In this document: positions 34,205-43,019 of the stretch, in pieces
Position numbering within the stretch: the stretch's first letter is position 1
Layout of the letters: every line of letters begins with the position of its first letter
NCBI RefSeq assembly: GCF_900101595.1
Contig: NZ_FMYY01000001.1
Coordinates: forward strand, 504,585 to 568,584
Direction: 5' to 3'
Length of the DNA stretch: 64,000 nucleotides
Source of the DNA: Paenibacillus sp. cl123
Lineage (GTDB): Bacteria; Bacillota; Bacilli; Paenibacillales; NBRC-103111
Position numbers and translations under genes: made by a program
The notes under the pieces: model-generated
Databases searched by the model: none
Told to the model about the DNA's origin: nothing
Seen by the model: the letters and a program-made list of their open reading frames with translations, nothing else

Positions 34205-35476
34205 ATGAAGCTTAGCAAAAAGACGGTGACCGCACTCTCATTTACGATCGGAGCATGTGTGTTTGTTTCTACGGCGTTTGCCGACGCGCTGCTCGGCTCC
34301 GGTTACGACCGGTTGAAGAGCTCGGTGAAAATGACGGCCTCGCAGATGGAAGCTGGCCTGGGCAGCTATAAGCTCGAGTCGCTTATGACGATAAAGAGCA
34401 ATGGTCAAGAGGTACTGCAAACCTCCAGCTTCAAGAAGATCGATATGAACATGAAGGCTTCCGAAGAATCAACGGTAACCCAATATGCCGGCGGCCAAAC
34501 GACAAGCTATTATTCCTACTCCGACACCAAGCGTTCGGTCTGGAAAAACGACAAAGACGCCCAATATTATGTGACAGAATTCCCTGAGGGTCAGTACAGA
34601 GGAAAGCGGGAGATGTTTACTAACCCGTTCAACGAGAAGGAAGCTCCTGAGATCGAGAAAATCGTCGACGCCGTAGTCGGCAATCTCAAGGACTATGTAC
34701 AGGCAGAGGAGAGAGCGGATGGCGGAAAAGTATATGCCGGAAGTCTGTCCGAAGCTCAGGTGCCGGCCATCGTGAATGCGGTATCCTCCTTCGGCTTGAA
34801 GCAGATGCTTAGGGATCAGGCTCGCTCGTCCCAGGATGCGAAGCTGCCGGCGATCGAAAGCGATATTTTCGTGAAGAAAGTGACAGGTACGGCGATTGAA
34901 AACAAAGCCGGCTTGCTGGAAAGCATGACGGGCGAGATTATTGTGAGCGGGAAAGACAAGGACGGCGTCCAGCATGACCTGTCTGCGGGCATCGTGTTCA
35001 AGCTCTCCGACGTTGGCAAGACCACGGTAGCGGCTCCCGACCTGACCGGCGCGAAGGTTGAGAAGGTAAGCCAGACAAACGGCTTCGGCAGCAAGCATGT
35101 GGGGACCTATGTCAATAACATCGTGATGGAGAAGGACGGCCAATTCGTCAAAATCGGCGAAAGAAAGCTGGAGATTACAAGCGTAGACGAGAACAAAGTG
35201 GCAGGCAAATATTCCGAAACCGTAAAGCCCGGCTATGAATCCGAATATGGGAAGCCTTACAGCTTTGATTTCGAGTATAACCCTGACCAGACGAAGTCCA
35301 TGCCTTTGTTCACGTATACGAATGACAAGGGCGAGCAGGCGAACGGCCAGCTGCATCCCGGAAGCAATGGCAAGGTATACCTCAATCTGGACATTGAAGT
35401 GGTGGACGAAAATTCGTACCGGTCCAGCTCAAGCCAGTATTTTGATGGAGAATTTACCCGCATATTTGCGGAATAA
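34205..35476 (+). CDS. Secreted protein of unknown function
   Basis: This 423-aa exported protein has signal peptide MKLSKKTVTALSFTIGACVF with an AFA-type cleavage near residue 26. The next ~200 residues resemble LolA-like or sigma-E-factor-regulator (YfiO/LolA-fold) beta-sheet proteins: SYKLESLMTIKSNGQEV and YYVTEFPEGQYRG. The C-terminal part is a second beta-rich unit. I cannot assign a family. The ATG follows AAGGAGA. A hairpin with a T-tract separates it from the ABC transporter genes, so partial co-expression is possible. A role in sensing or modulating that transporter is only a guess. Confidence 0.75.
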   Translation: MKLSKKTVTALSFTIGACVFVSTAFADALLGSGYDRLKSSVKMTASQMEAGLGSYKLESLMTIKSNGQEVLQTSSFKKIDMNMKASEESTVTQYAGGQTTSYYSYSDTKRSVWKNDKDAQYYVTEFPEGQYRGKREMFTNPFNEKEAPEIEKIVDAVVGNLKDYVQAEERADGGKVYAGSLSEAQVPAIVNAVSSFGLKQMLRDQARSSQDAKLPAIESDIFVKKVTGTAIENKAGLLESMTGEIIVSGKDKDGVQHDLSAGIVFKLSDVGKTTVAAPDLTGAKVEKVSQTNGFGSKHVGTYVNNIVMEKDGQFVKIGERKLEITSVDENKVAGKYSETVKPGYESEYGKPYSFDFEYNPDQTKSMPLFTYTNDKGEQANGQLHPGSNGKVYLNLDIEVVDENSYRSSSSQYFDGEFTRIFAE

Positions 35477-35482
35477 CAGAGA

Positions 35483-35519
35483 GGGGAGCCGCCATGCGCG
35501 GCTTCCCGATATGCTTTTT
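35483..35519 (+). terminator. Hairpin with T-tract between the secreted-protein and ABC genes
   Basis: GGGGAGCCGC pairs with GCGGCTTCCC around a 5-nt loop; five T residues follow 7 nt later. It could be a partial terminator or attenuator. Confidence 0.6.
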
Positions 35520-35540
35520 GTGGAGGGGACGCGGCAGGTT

Positions 35541-36263
35541 ATGCATAAAGCGATTGAGATTAACGGATTGACCAAAATGTACAGCAATGGCCGGGGGATC
35601 AGCGACCTGAATCTGGCGATCGATCAAGGCGATGTGTTCGGCTTCCTGGGACCCAACGGCGCGGGCAAGACGACAGCGATGAAAATGATGGCCGGACTGA
35701 TGAAGCCCGATCGCGGCGAGGTGAAAATCTTTGGCGCGAGCGTCCAGGACGATTATGTGAATGCCATGAAGCATACCGGCTGTCTGATCGAGACGGCGGA
35801 ATCGTATCCGTATTTGACGGCGAATGAAAACCTGAAGCTGTTTGCCAGATTTTATCCGGATGTGGATCAGCGGCGCATCGACGAGTGCCTCGAAATTACC
35901 GGCATGCTGAAATATAAGCATGAGAAATCGCGGAAATTTTCGCTCGGGATGAAGCAGCGGCTGGGGGTCGCGGCGGCGATATTGTCCAGGCCGAGACTGC
36001 TGATCATGGACGAGCCGCTGAACGGACTCGATGTCGAAGGGATGCTGGAGATGCGCAGGCTGATCAAGGAGCTTGCCGAAGAGGGGACGACCTTCTTTAT
36101 TTCCAGCCACCTGATTCATGATGTGGAGCTGACCTGCACCCGGATCGGCGTCGTATACGGCGGCAAGCTTGTGGGGATGGATTATACCCGGGATATCCTC
36201 TCGAATTATTCGTCGCTTGAGCATTATTTCGTAAGTGAGGTGGACCGCAATGGGAGGATTTAA
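35541..36263 (+). CDS. ABC transporter ATP-binding protein
   Basis: This 240-aa ATPase resembles the CcmA/BcrA branch of exporters. Walker A (GPNGAGKTT) is near residue 36. The signature region FSLGMKQRLGVAAA is near 135, Walker B LLIMDEPLNGLD near 154 and the switch histidine in ISSHLIHD near 190. The ATG at 35541 begins the usual KAIEINGLTKMY strand. It overlaps the permease gene by 14 bp, and the two form a small exporter or self-protection pump. The kinase and regulator downstream suggest cell-envelope stress control. Confidence 0.93.
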   Translation: MHKAIEINGLTKMYSNGRGISDLNLAIDQGDVFGFLGPNGAGKTTAMKMMAGLMKPDRGEVKIFGASVQDDYVNAMKHTGCLIETAESYPYLTANENLKLFARFYPDVDQRRIDECLEITGMLKYKHEKSRKFSLGMKQRLGVAAAILSRPRLLIMDEPLNGLDVEGMLEMRRLIKELAEEGTTFFISSHLIHDVELTCTRIGVVYGGKLVGMDYTRDILSNYSSLEHYFVSEVDRNGRI

Positions 36264-37002
36264 GGCAGCCTTCTTGAATGAAGCCGTGAAGATGCTCAAG
36301 AAGAAGAAGCTGATTGCGGCCGCCATCTTATCCATCCTGGCCGTGGTGATCGGACAAGTTGCCGTAACGGTCATCAAGCACGGTCTTGGCTTGCGGGTTG
36401 TAGGCAGCACGGAATTTCCGCTGGTCGTGTTATCGATATTTGCTTATACGATTTTGCCGTTGTTTGCGACGTTCGTGGCGATCGATATGTTCAGCGGCGA
36501 GTTTTCTTCCAATACGATGAAAATAACGCTCACCAGACCGGTTACCAGACTGGGGGTTTTCAGTGCGAAGGTGCTGAATCTGGCCGCCTTTATCATGGGC
36601 AATCTGCTGTTTGTTATGGTGCTTTCCCTGCTGGCGGGCTTCCTGTTCAATATGACGTCCGTGAGCTTTATCGGGATAGTCCGGGTGGTCTTATCCTATA
36701 TCGCGACGTTTTTGCCCATCTTCGTGTTTTCCTTGCTGGTGGTGCTGCTGTCCAATATGCTCCGGGGAGGCTTGGCGGTTTTTTTCCTGGCCATCCTTGC
36801 GTTTCTGGCCCTGAATGTGCTGGGCATCGTATTCTCCGGCTACTCGAGCTTTTTCATTACCTCCATGTTCGACTGGTATACGCTGTGGATCTCCGAAACG
36901 ATCAACGCGTTTAAAATACTCCGCCAGCTATTGATCATGTCCGGCTGTGGTATAATGCTGTTTACGGCAGGTTATTATTTGTTTGACAGAAAGGATATAT
37001 AG
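36250..37002 (+). CDS. ABC transporter permease (ABC-2 type)
   Basis: This 250-aa protein has six membrane helices and the ABC-2 pattern: a cytoplasmic N-terminus (FLNEAVKMLKKKK), then FSGEFSSNTMKITLTRPVTR after the second helix. Together with the upstream ATPase it forms a full transporter. The ATG at 36250 follows GAGGTGG and lies inside the end of the ATPase gene, which indicates translational coupling. Confidence 0.9.
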   Translation: MGGFKAAFLNEAVKMLKKKKLIAAAILSILAVVIGQVAVTVIKHGLGLRVVGSTEFPLVVLSIFAYTILPLFATFVAIDMFSGEFSSNTMKITLTRPVTRLGVFSAKVLNLAAFIMGNLLFVMVLSLLAGFLFNMTSVSFIGIVRVVLSYIATFLPIFVFSLLVVLLSNMLRGGLAVFFLAILAFLALNVLGIVFSGYSSFFITSMFDWYTLWISETINAFKILRQLLIMSGCGIMLFTAGYYLFDRKDI

Positions 37003-37013
37003 GAAGGTATGGC

Positions 37014-38447
37014 ATGCATGTAACAAAACGCTTTTTTGCGATGAATGCGCTCGCTCTGCTGCTGTCGCTCGTGGTGACGGCGCTCGCAGTCCTTGTATTT
37101 GTTGCCTCCTATACGAAGCTGTTCGGCAGGGAAGCGGATATTCACGAATGGAAAAGGGTGTTTGAGGCCAGAACGGGGATCAGCGAGATCAAGCGGGAAG
37201 CGTTGACCTTGGAGTTTGAGCGTCTTTTGGAGCAGCCTTATCAGCATACGCTGTCCGACCGGGTGAAGGCGCTTGGCGCCCATGCCATTGTTCTGAAAAA
37301 CCGGGAGGTTCTGTTTGCCACCGGGCCGTTCAGCGCCATGGATATCGAGAAAAGTCTGCTGCTGACAGCCGGCGAGCCGAATCAGGACACGCTGGAGCTT
37401 GACGGCAAGACGTATATGTTTGACCGGGCCGCGTACAAGCTCCCCTCCGGCGAGGACGGGCTGCTGCTGCTGCTCGCCCCGGTCAAGCCGCAGACGGACT
37501 TTTATTGGGTGGTTGGCCTGTTCACGGCCGGCTTTTTTATCCTGGTGTTTATGTTGATGAACCTCTGGGTTTCCTACTCGTTCTCGCGCGGGATTATATT
37601 GCCTATGACCCGCTTGAGGAGCGCCGCGGCGAAAATCAGCGAAGGCGATCTGGACTTCGGGATTGCGGAAGAGGGCGAGGACGAGGTTCGGGAGCTGTGC
37701 CGGACGCTGGAATTCATGCGGCTTAAGCTGAAGGAATCGGTTTATTGGCAGCAGAAATATGACGAAAACCGGACCTTCCTCGTATCGAGCATATCGCATG
37801 ATCTGAAGACGCCGGTGACGTCGATCAAAGGTTATATCGAAGGCATTATCGACGGGGTGGCCAAGACGCCGGAGAAGATGACGGAGTACCTGGAGACGGC
37901 CCGCAACAAGGCGGTGCTCGTCAATACGATGATCGACGATCTGCTGCTGTATTCCAAGCTGGATCTCAATCAGCTTCCTTATCATTTTGAGAAAAGCGAT
38001 CTGGCCGGGTATTTCGAGGATTGCGTGGCGGATTATGCCTATGAGTACAGGCAAGCGGGCATTTCCCTGGAGCTGATCAACGAGCTGAAGCAGCCGGCGA
38101 CCGTCTTCATGGATCGCGAACGGCTGAGGCGAGTGATTCAGAATATTCTCGATAATGCGGCCAAGTATGCGGATAAGGCGAACGGCAAGGTGGCGATCAT
38201 CCTCAGAGAAACCCGGACAACGGCGATTGTAGAAATAAGGGACAACGGGCAAGGCATACCGGAGAAAGAGCTTCCTTATATCTTCGACAGGTTCTACCGG
38301 GTGGAGGCTTCCCGCACCAATACCGACGGAAGCGGTCTGGGGCTGGCGATCGCCAAGCAGATCGTGGAAGGCCATGGAGGAAGCATCTGGGCCAGAAGCG
38401 ACGCGGGGGAAGGAACCCGAATCATGATATCATTGAACAAAGCCTAG
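37014..38447 (+). CDS. Sensor histidine kinase
   Basis: This 477-aa membrane kinase has an N-terminal helix (residues about 10-33), an extracytoplasmic domain of about 130 residues and a second helix near 165-190. A HAMP domain follows, then HisKA with phospho-acceptor SISHDLKTP near 258, and HATPase_c with NAAKYA (N box), DNGQGIP (G1) and GSGLGLAIAK (G2). The gene starts 11 bp after the ABC permease and precedes its response regulator by less than 20 bp, in one operon. It may sense a compound exported by the transporter or envelope stress. Confidence 0.94.
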   Translation: MHVTKRFFAMNALALLLSLVVTALAVLVFVASYTKLFGREADIHEWKRVFEARTGISEIKREALTLEFERLLEQPYQHTLSDRVKALGAHAIVLKNREVLFATGPFSAMDIEKSLLLTAGEPNQDTLELDGKTYMFDRAAYKLPSGEDGLLLLLAPVKPQTDFYWVVGLFTAGFFILVFMLMNLWVSYSFSRGIILPMTRLRSAAAKISEGDLDFGIAEEGEDEVRELCRTLEFMRLKLKESVYWQQKYDENRTFLVSSISHDLKTPVTSIKGYIEGIIDGVAKTPEKMTEYLETARNKAVLVNTMIDDLLLYSKLDLNQLPYHFEKSDLAGYFEDCVADYAYEYRQAGISLELINELKQPATVFMDRERLRRVIQNILDNAAKYADKANGKVAIILRETRTTAIVEIRDNGQGIPEKELPYIFDRFYRVEASRTNTDGSGLGLAIAKQIVEGHGGSIWARSDAGEGTRIMISLNKA

Positions 38448-38466
38448 TATGACGAAAGAGGTTATG

Positions 38467-39162
38467 ATGAAGAAGATACTGATCGTGGAGGACGACCAAA
38501 GCATTGCTAATCTGCAGAAGGATTACCTGGAGCTGAGCGGCTATTCGGTCATGATCGTGAATAGCGGGAATGAGGGGCTGAAGGCGCTGGAACAGGCGGA
38601 ATTCGAGCTTATTATTCTGGATATCATGCTGCCGGGCATGGATGGCTTCGAAGTGCTGCGGGCGATCCGCGAGCAGGACGATATCCCCGTGCTGCTCGTA
38701 TCGGCCAGGGCGGAGGAGATCTACAAGATTAACGGTCTGGGTCTCGGCGCGGACGACTATATCACCAAGCCGTTCAGCTCGGGTGAACTCGTGGCCCGAG
38801 TGAACGCTCACCTGAAGAAGTTCGAACGGATGAAAGAACGGTTCGGAAGAGAGCCGGCGGAAGTGAAGCTTCAAGTTCGGGGGCTTGAGATCCAGAAGGA
38901 CGCCAGGCGGGTGCTTGTGAATGGACATGAGGTCATGCTGGCTCAGAAGGAATTCGACCTGCTGCTGTTTCTGGCCCAGCATCCCAACCGGGTGTTCAGC
39001 AAGGACGAGCTGTTCGAGCGAATCTGGGGGATGGACGCGCTGGGGGACACCTCCACGGTGACGGTCCATATCGCCCGCATCCGGGAGAAGATCGAAGAGC
39101 ATCCGTCCAAGCCTCAATACATCGGAACCGTGTGGGGATCGGGATACCGATTTATGGTGTGA
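38467..39162 (+). CDS. OmpR-family response regulator
   Basis: This 231-aa regulator has a receiver domain (KILIVEDDQ, phospho-acceptor Asp near 53 in ILDIMLPGMDG, conserved Lys in ITKPFSSGEL) and an OmpR-type winged helix ending in YIGTVWGSGYRFMV. The ATG at 38467 is preferred to 38449 because GAGG lies 5-8 nt upstream and because KILIVEDD then follows at the usual distance. It is the partner of the kinase encoded just upstream. The order kinase-regulator is the reverse of the commonest arrangement. Confidence 0.94.
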   Translation: MKKILIVEDDQSIANLQKDYLELSGYSVMIVNSGNEGLKALEQAEFELIILDIMLPGMDGFEVLRAIREQDDIPVLLVSARAEEIYKINGLGLGADDYITKPFSSGELVARVNAHLKKFERMKERFGREPAEVKLQVRGLEIQKDARRVLVNGHEVMLAQKEFDLLLFLAQHPNRVFSKDELFERIWGMDALGDTSTVTVHIARIREKIEEHPSKPQYIGTVWGSGYRFMV

Positions 39163-39212
39163 CTTGTACGCAAGCCGGCCGGGACGACAAGCTTGGCTGA
39201 TGCAGACGTATA

Positions 39213-39256
39213 ACAGCAAACAAGCCGGCGATTTCTCGCCGGCTTGCTGCAATTTC
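39213..39256. terminator. Terminator between convergent genes
   Basis: CAAGCCGGCGA pairs with TCGCCGGCTTG around a 4-nt loop, followed by a modest T-rich AATTTCTT. It lies between the response regulator and the convergent lipoprotein gene. Confidence 0.7.
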
Positions 39257-39277
39257 TTGGGAGCTTTATAGTGTTTC

Positions 39278-41335
39278 TTATTGCGCGGGCGTCGTCTGCC
39301 CTTCCATCGGCCTGTTCCGGCCGCCGCCCATACCGCCAGCAGGTCCGCCGCCCATTCTACCAGCGGGTCCGCCGCCCATGCCGCCGCCGGGCCCGCCGTG
39401 TCCTGCGCTGGCCGCCGCAGTCACTCCCGATTCGTTCAGCCAGGTTACGGAAGCAGAGGGCGTGAAGGTTACGACCCTGGTCCCGTTCACGTATTGCCCG
39501 CCCGTGGTCAAGCCGCCTTGCGATTGACCGCCCTGCACGCTTCCGCCTGAATAAAGGGTATAGCTGGCATCCTTCTTCAGACCCGGCGAGCTGATGACGA
39601 CGGTCTGATAAGCTTTGGACGGCGTGAAGGTCGCTATGTCGTTGCCGCTGCCGTCTGCCAGACGAACGAGCGTACCGGCCGATTGGGTCTGCGGATAGCT
39701 CATGACGATCGCGTATTGAGCGGATGTATCGGATGGCGCCATCGCCATGCCGGCGCTGCCCGCGGCAATCAGGAGGCCGCCGCTCAACGCAAAGCTGCCG
39801 TCATAGTCCAGCGCGGCATTGCCGTTATTGGTCGGTCCGTTCACCAGCACGGTACCGCCGGACATTTCGATTGAGCCGTTCGCGTCCAGCCCGTCGCCTA
39901 CGGCGTCTACGCTCAAATAACCGCCGCTGACGACAAGCCTGTTATTGCCCGTGGAAGCAAGCTGGTTTTGCCCGGGACGGCCGCCCAGCGCGGATTCATC
40001 CTTGCCGCCCGCCACATTGACCCCGTCATCGGTCGCAGTCACATAAGTTTCCCCGCCCTGAAACGTAATCAGCGAGCTTTCGATTCCTTCATAACTTTTA
40101 ACGATATTCGTCTTGCCGCCGGTGATCGTGATGGAAGCATCGGCATGAATCCCGTCATCGCCGGATGCAAGCTTCAGCTCGCCTCCTGCAATGACGATAT
40201 GGCCGTTACTGTGTACGGCGTCGTCCGCCGAGTCGATGTTGAAGCTGCCGCTTGCCACGAAAATGTTCGCCGCAGCCTTCACTCCTTTGGTGCTGGCGGG
40301 CTCTGCTGCCGTCGCTTGTTCGGTTGCCGCCGGCGCAGGCGCTGCCCCGCGGGGAGCTTGTCTGAAATCCTCGGTCTTCACGGCGCCGTTCACGCTGCCG
40401 CCACCCGCCTTGATATCAAAGCTGCCGCCGTCGAGGCGTACGGAAGCCGCCGCCTGCATGCCGTCGCTGCCTGCCGCGATGGTGAAGGAGCCGCCTGCGA
40501 CGACGATATTACCTTTGGATGCATCGGTATCGTTCGTGGTTTTGATTCCGTCGCCGCCGGCCTGGATCGTGAGCGTCACGTCTTGAACAGCTACAAGATC
40601 GCGTCCGATAATCCCGTCATCTTTGGCCTGAATCTCGATCGTTCCTCCGGTGATGATCAGATCGTCTTTGCTTGCAATGCCGTCGTTGTAACGTCCTTGA
40701 ACGGCCAGTTTGCCCTTGCCGTTTACAGCCAGATCCGCTTTGCTGAAAATCGCCGCGCTCGGCTCATCGGAAGAAGCGTCCGGGTACACATACGTCTCGC
40801 CGTCGGACACGGTATTCTCCGTACCCTCCTGGAGCGTAAGGATTACCTTATCCGCCGCCTTCACATAGAGAGGGGCGCTGTCGCTGCTGCGCAGGTCGAC
40901 CCCGTTCAGCACGAGCTGTACGTCGTCCTTGTCTCCGGCTTCGACGATGATCTGTCCGTCGCTCAGCTTGCCGCTCAGCACGTAGGTTCCGGGCGCAGTG
41001 ATTACAACGCCCCCGCCTGCGGCCTTCGCTCCCGAACCGTCGATCGCCGCATCCGCGCCGTTCAGCTGGATTTTGATCGCCGTCTCCTGGCTCCAATCCG
41101 CTTTCAAGTCGGCCTCCTTGAATGTGGCCTTCTCAGGCATATCGGCGCTGACCTGCGTCTGGGCCGAGGTTTGCGCCGCCGAGGCTCCATCGCCGGAAGA
41201 CTTCGCAGCGGCCGCGGCGGATTCCGCCGTGCCGGCCTGCGAGGCAGCCGGGTCGGCAGGCGTGCTGCAGGCGGATAAAACGGCCACGCACAGCAGCACG
41301 CTCCATAATTTAGACGTGTTCGATCCTTTTTTCAT
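39278..41335 (-). CDS. Cthe_2159-like carbohydrate-binding lipoprotein
   Basis: This 685-aa lipoprotein has signal peptide and lipobox LSAC, a Ser/Ala-rich linker, then repeated short beta-helix units (GGTIEIQAKDDGI, GGSFTIAAGSDGM, GGELKLASGDDGIHADASITITGG) typical of the Cthe_2159 family (PF14262), which binds acidic or cellulosic polysaccharides. The last ~45 residues are an unusual Gly/Met/Pro-rich repeat (GGGMGGGPAG). The ATG follows GGAAAGGAAAG. It is downstream of the DUF4956 and VTC-domain genes and almost certainly co-transcribed. This trio commonly occurs with CotH-type kinases, but none is seen here. Confidence 0.88.
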   Translation of the reverse strand: MKKGSNTSKLWSVLLCVAVLSACSTPADPAASQAGTAESAAAAAKSSGDGASAAQTSAQTQVSADMPEKATFKEADLKADWSQETAIKIQLNGADAAIDGSGAKAAGGGVVITAPGTYVLSGKLSDGQIIVEAGDKDDVQLVLNGVDLRSSDSAPLYVKAADKVILTLQEGTENTVSDGETYVYPDASSDEPSAAIFSKADLAVNGKGKLAVQGRYNDGIASKDDLIITGGTIEIQAKDDGIIGRDLVAVQDVTLTIQAGGDGIKTTNDTDASKGNIVVAGGSFTIAAGSDGMQAAASVRLDGGSFDIKAGGGSVNGAVKTEDFRQAPRGAAPAPAATEQATAAEPASTKGVKAAANIFVASGSFNIDSADDAVHSNGHIVIAGGELKLASGDDGIHADASITITGGKTNIVKSYEGIESSLITFQGGETYVTATDDGVNVAGGKDESALGGRPGQNQLASTGNNRLVVSGGYLSVDAVGDGLDANGSIEMSGGTVLVNGPTNNGNAALDYDGSFALSGGLLIAAGSAGMAMAPSDTSAQYAIVMSYPQTQSAGTLVRLADGSGNDIATFTPSKAYQTVVISSPGLKKDASYTLYSGGSVQGGQSQGGLTTGGQYVNGTRVVTFTPSASVTWLNESGVTAAASAGHGGPGGGMGGGPAGRMGGGPAGGMGGGRNRPMEGQTTPAQ

Positions 41336-41366
41336 AACAATCTTTCCTTTCCGTTGTGAACTGGGG

Positions 41367-42053
41367 TTAATAGTCTGAGGCTGTCGGGCTCATGGTCAAG
41401 GTGATATCCAGATTGCCGTTGCGGCAGCGGATAGCGTCGAGAAATTCCTTCTGATTCGTCAGATGATCCATCGTCACCATATAGACAACCTCATACAGAC
41501 TGCCAAGCTCGGTCGTGCGCACTTTCTTGAGCTCATAGGCAATGTGGAAGCTCTTGAACACTTGGTCGAACGCTTCCATGTAGCCAAGGTCCTCCGGAAC
41601 CGTTACCTTCAGCATGCGCTGTACCGTTTTTTTCTCCCCGAACTTGAGGAAGCTCAAGATAACCATTAGCGCGCAGAGACAAATTGTAAAAAGGACGGCA
41701 TAACCGAAAGCTCCTACGCCGACAGCGAGCCCGGCCGCCATGGTGAACAGCACGTAAGCGATGTCCTTGGGATCGCCGGGAGCGCTGCGGAACCGGATGA
41801 TCGAGAACGCGCCCGCCAGACTGAAGGCCCGTGCGATATTGCTGCCGATCAGCAAAATGATAATGGCTACGATGGCCGGCAGCAGCACCATCGTCAAGCT
41901 GAAGTTCTGCGAATATCCGCCGCGGCTGCTTGTTTTCATATAGGTCGCACTGATAATCCCGCCCAGCAAAACCGAGATCAGGATCGTAAGCAGGGCGTGT
42001 GATAAGGTTAACTCTGTCGTCGCCCCGGTCGAAGCAAAAATGGATTCAAGCAT
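41367..42053 (-). CDS. DUF4956 membrane protein
   Basis: This 228-aa protein has four membrane helices in its first ~135 residues, with the conserved loop FSLAGAFSIIRFRSAPGDPKDI between them, and a soluble C-terminal domain of about 85 residues. DUF4956 proteins are regularly encoded beside VTC-domain proteins and may form a membrane complex with them; their function is unknown. The ATG follows GGGGGAG and overlaps the end of the VTC-domain gene by 8 bp. Confidence 0.9.
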   Translation of the reverse strand: MLESIFASTGATTELTLSHALLTILISVLLGGIISATYMKTSSRGGYSQNFSLTMVLLPAIVAIIILLIGSNIARAFSLAGAFSIIRFRSAPGDPKDIAYVLFTMAAGLAVGVGAFGYAVLFTICLCALMVILSFLKFGEKKTVQRMLKVTVPEDLGYMEAFDQVFKSFHIAYELKKVRTTELGSLYEVVYMVTMDHLTNQKEFLDAIRCRNGNLDITLTMSPTASDY

Positions 42054-42792
42054 AAAGCGTCTCCCCCTGTGCCGTCGGTTCTTGGTTCATGATATATTTC
42101 TTGTATTCATTGCCGTACTTCGAAAAGCTCGTCCGGAACATCTGATGTTCCGACAGCATGCGGGACAGCCACATCGGCACCGTCTTCTCCGCCTTCACTT
42201 CCATGAGCCATCGCCCCGGCTCGAGCAGCGCTTGGCCGTAATCCCCGTCTTCAAGCCTCAGGTCGCAGCGTCTGGACCGGATATTCGTATCGAAGGTAAT
42301 GCGGAGATCCCGGCTGTTTTTGCAAAATAACGCTTTCCGGTCATAGGCCAAATACACTTTCGGCTCAAGCTCGTAGCGCTGCAGAAAATAATGAATCTCA
42401 TGCAGCACCTGCTTGTTCATATAGGGCTGAAGCTCGGGCTCCATTCCTGTGCGGACAAAGTCGTAAGCCTCGTCCAGAGCGAGCGCCGTCCGTCTTTTAT
42501 TGACGAGGCCGAATACCTTTTTCTTCAGCTCCAGATATACCTTGGCATCCTGCTTCGGTACGCCGTACGCTCTCAGCCGCAGCTTCTCCTTGTATTTCGG
42601 CTTCGAGAGGCTTTTGCGGATTAAAGCGTCATCCTTCGTATCGAAGTAGATATTGCTGATGGCGTAGAACGGATGCTGCTTGTTGTAATCGTCAAGCTCC
42701 ATATATTCGAGCAGCCGGTTGTAAAACGAATGATAGGCCGCATCGTCCAGCAAATATTTGTTTTCATACCGGTTGAATACCTCAATGGCCAA
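42046..42792 (-). CDS. VTC-domain protein (polyphosphate polymerase-like)
   Basis: This 248-aa soluble protein carries a VTC domain (PF09359): FNRYENKYLL at the start, NIYFDT, the basic strand KLRLRAYG, YLELKKK, VYLAYDRKA, RITFDTNIRSR and a late LMEVKAE. These charged strands line the tunnel that binds ATP and polyphosphate in yeast Vtc4. Bacterial members lack the SPX domain, and their product is not established. A TTG start is used, 7 nt after GGGGGAG. It heads the three-gene minus-strand operon. Confidence 0.9.
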   Translation of the reverse strand: MAIEVFNRYENKYLLDDAAYHSFYNRLLEYMELDDYNKQHPFYAISNIYFDTKDDALIRKSLSKPKYKEKLRLRAYGVPKQDAKVYLELKKKVFGLVNKRRTALALDEAYDFVRTGMEPELQPYMNKQVLHEIHYFLQRYELEPKVYLAYDRKALFCKNSRDLRITFDTNIRSRRCDLRLEDGDYGQALLEPGRWLMEVKAEKTVPMWLSRMLSEHQMFRTSFSKYGNEYKKYIMNQEPTAQGETLYA

Positions 42793-43019
42793 TGCTTAGC
42801 TCCCCCTTACTGTTTCATGAACTCGTTCATTTATTTACTTCGCTTGCCCGATAGCCAGAAGTATAAGCGCCCAAGCTGAGGGCGTCCTGAACACAAGTTG
42901 AAAGCTGTTTGAGCGCAAGCTGAAAAATTGCTGAATGTGCGGCCGCAACCTTTTATTGGAATGCCTCGTCTAGGAGATTAGAACTTATGCACCATCTTCT
43001 AGAAGGAGAGGACGAATTT

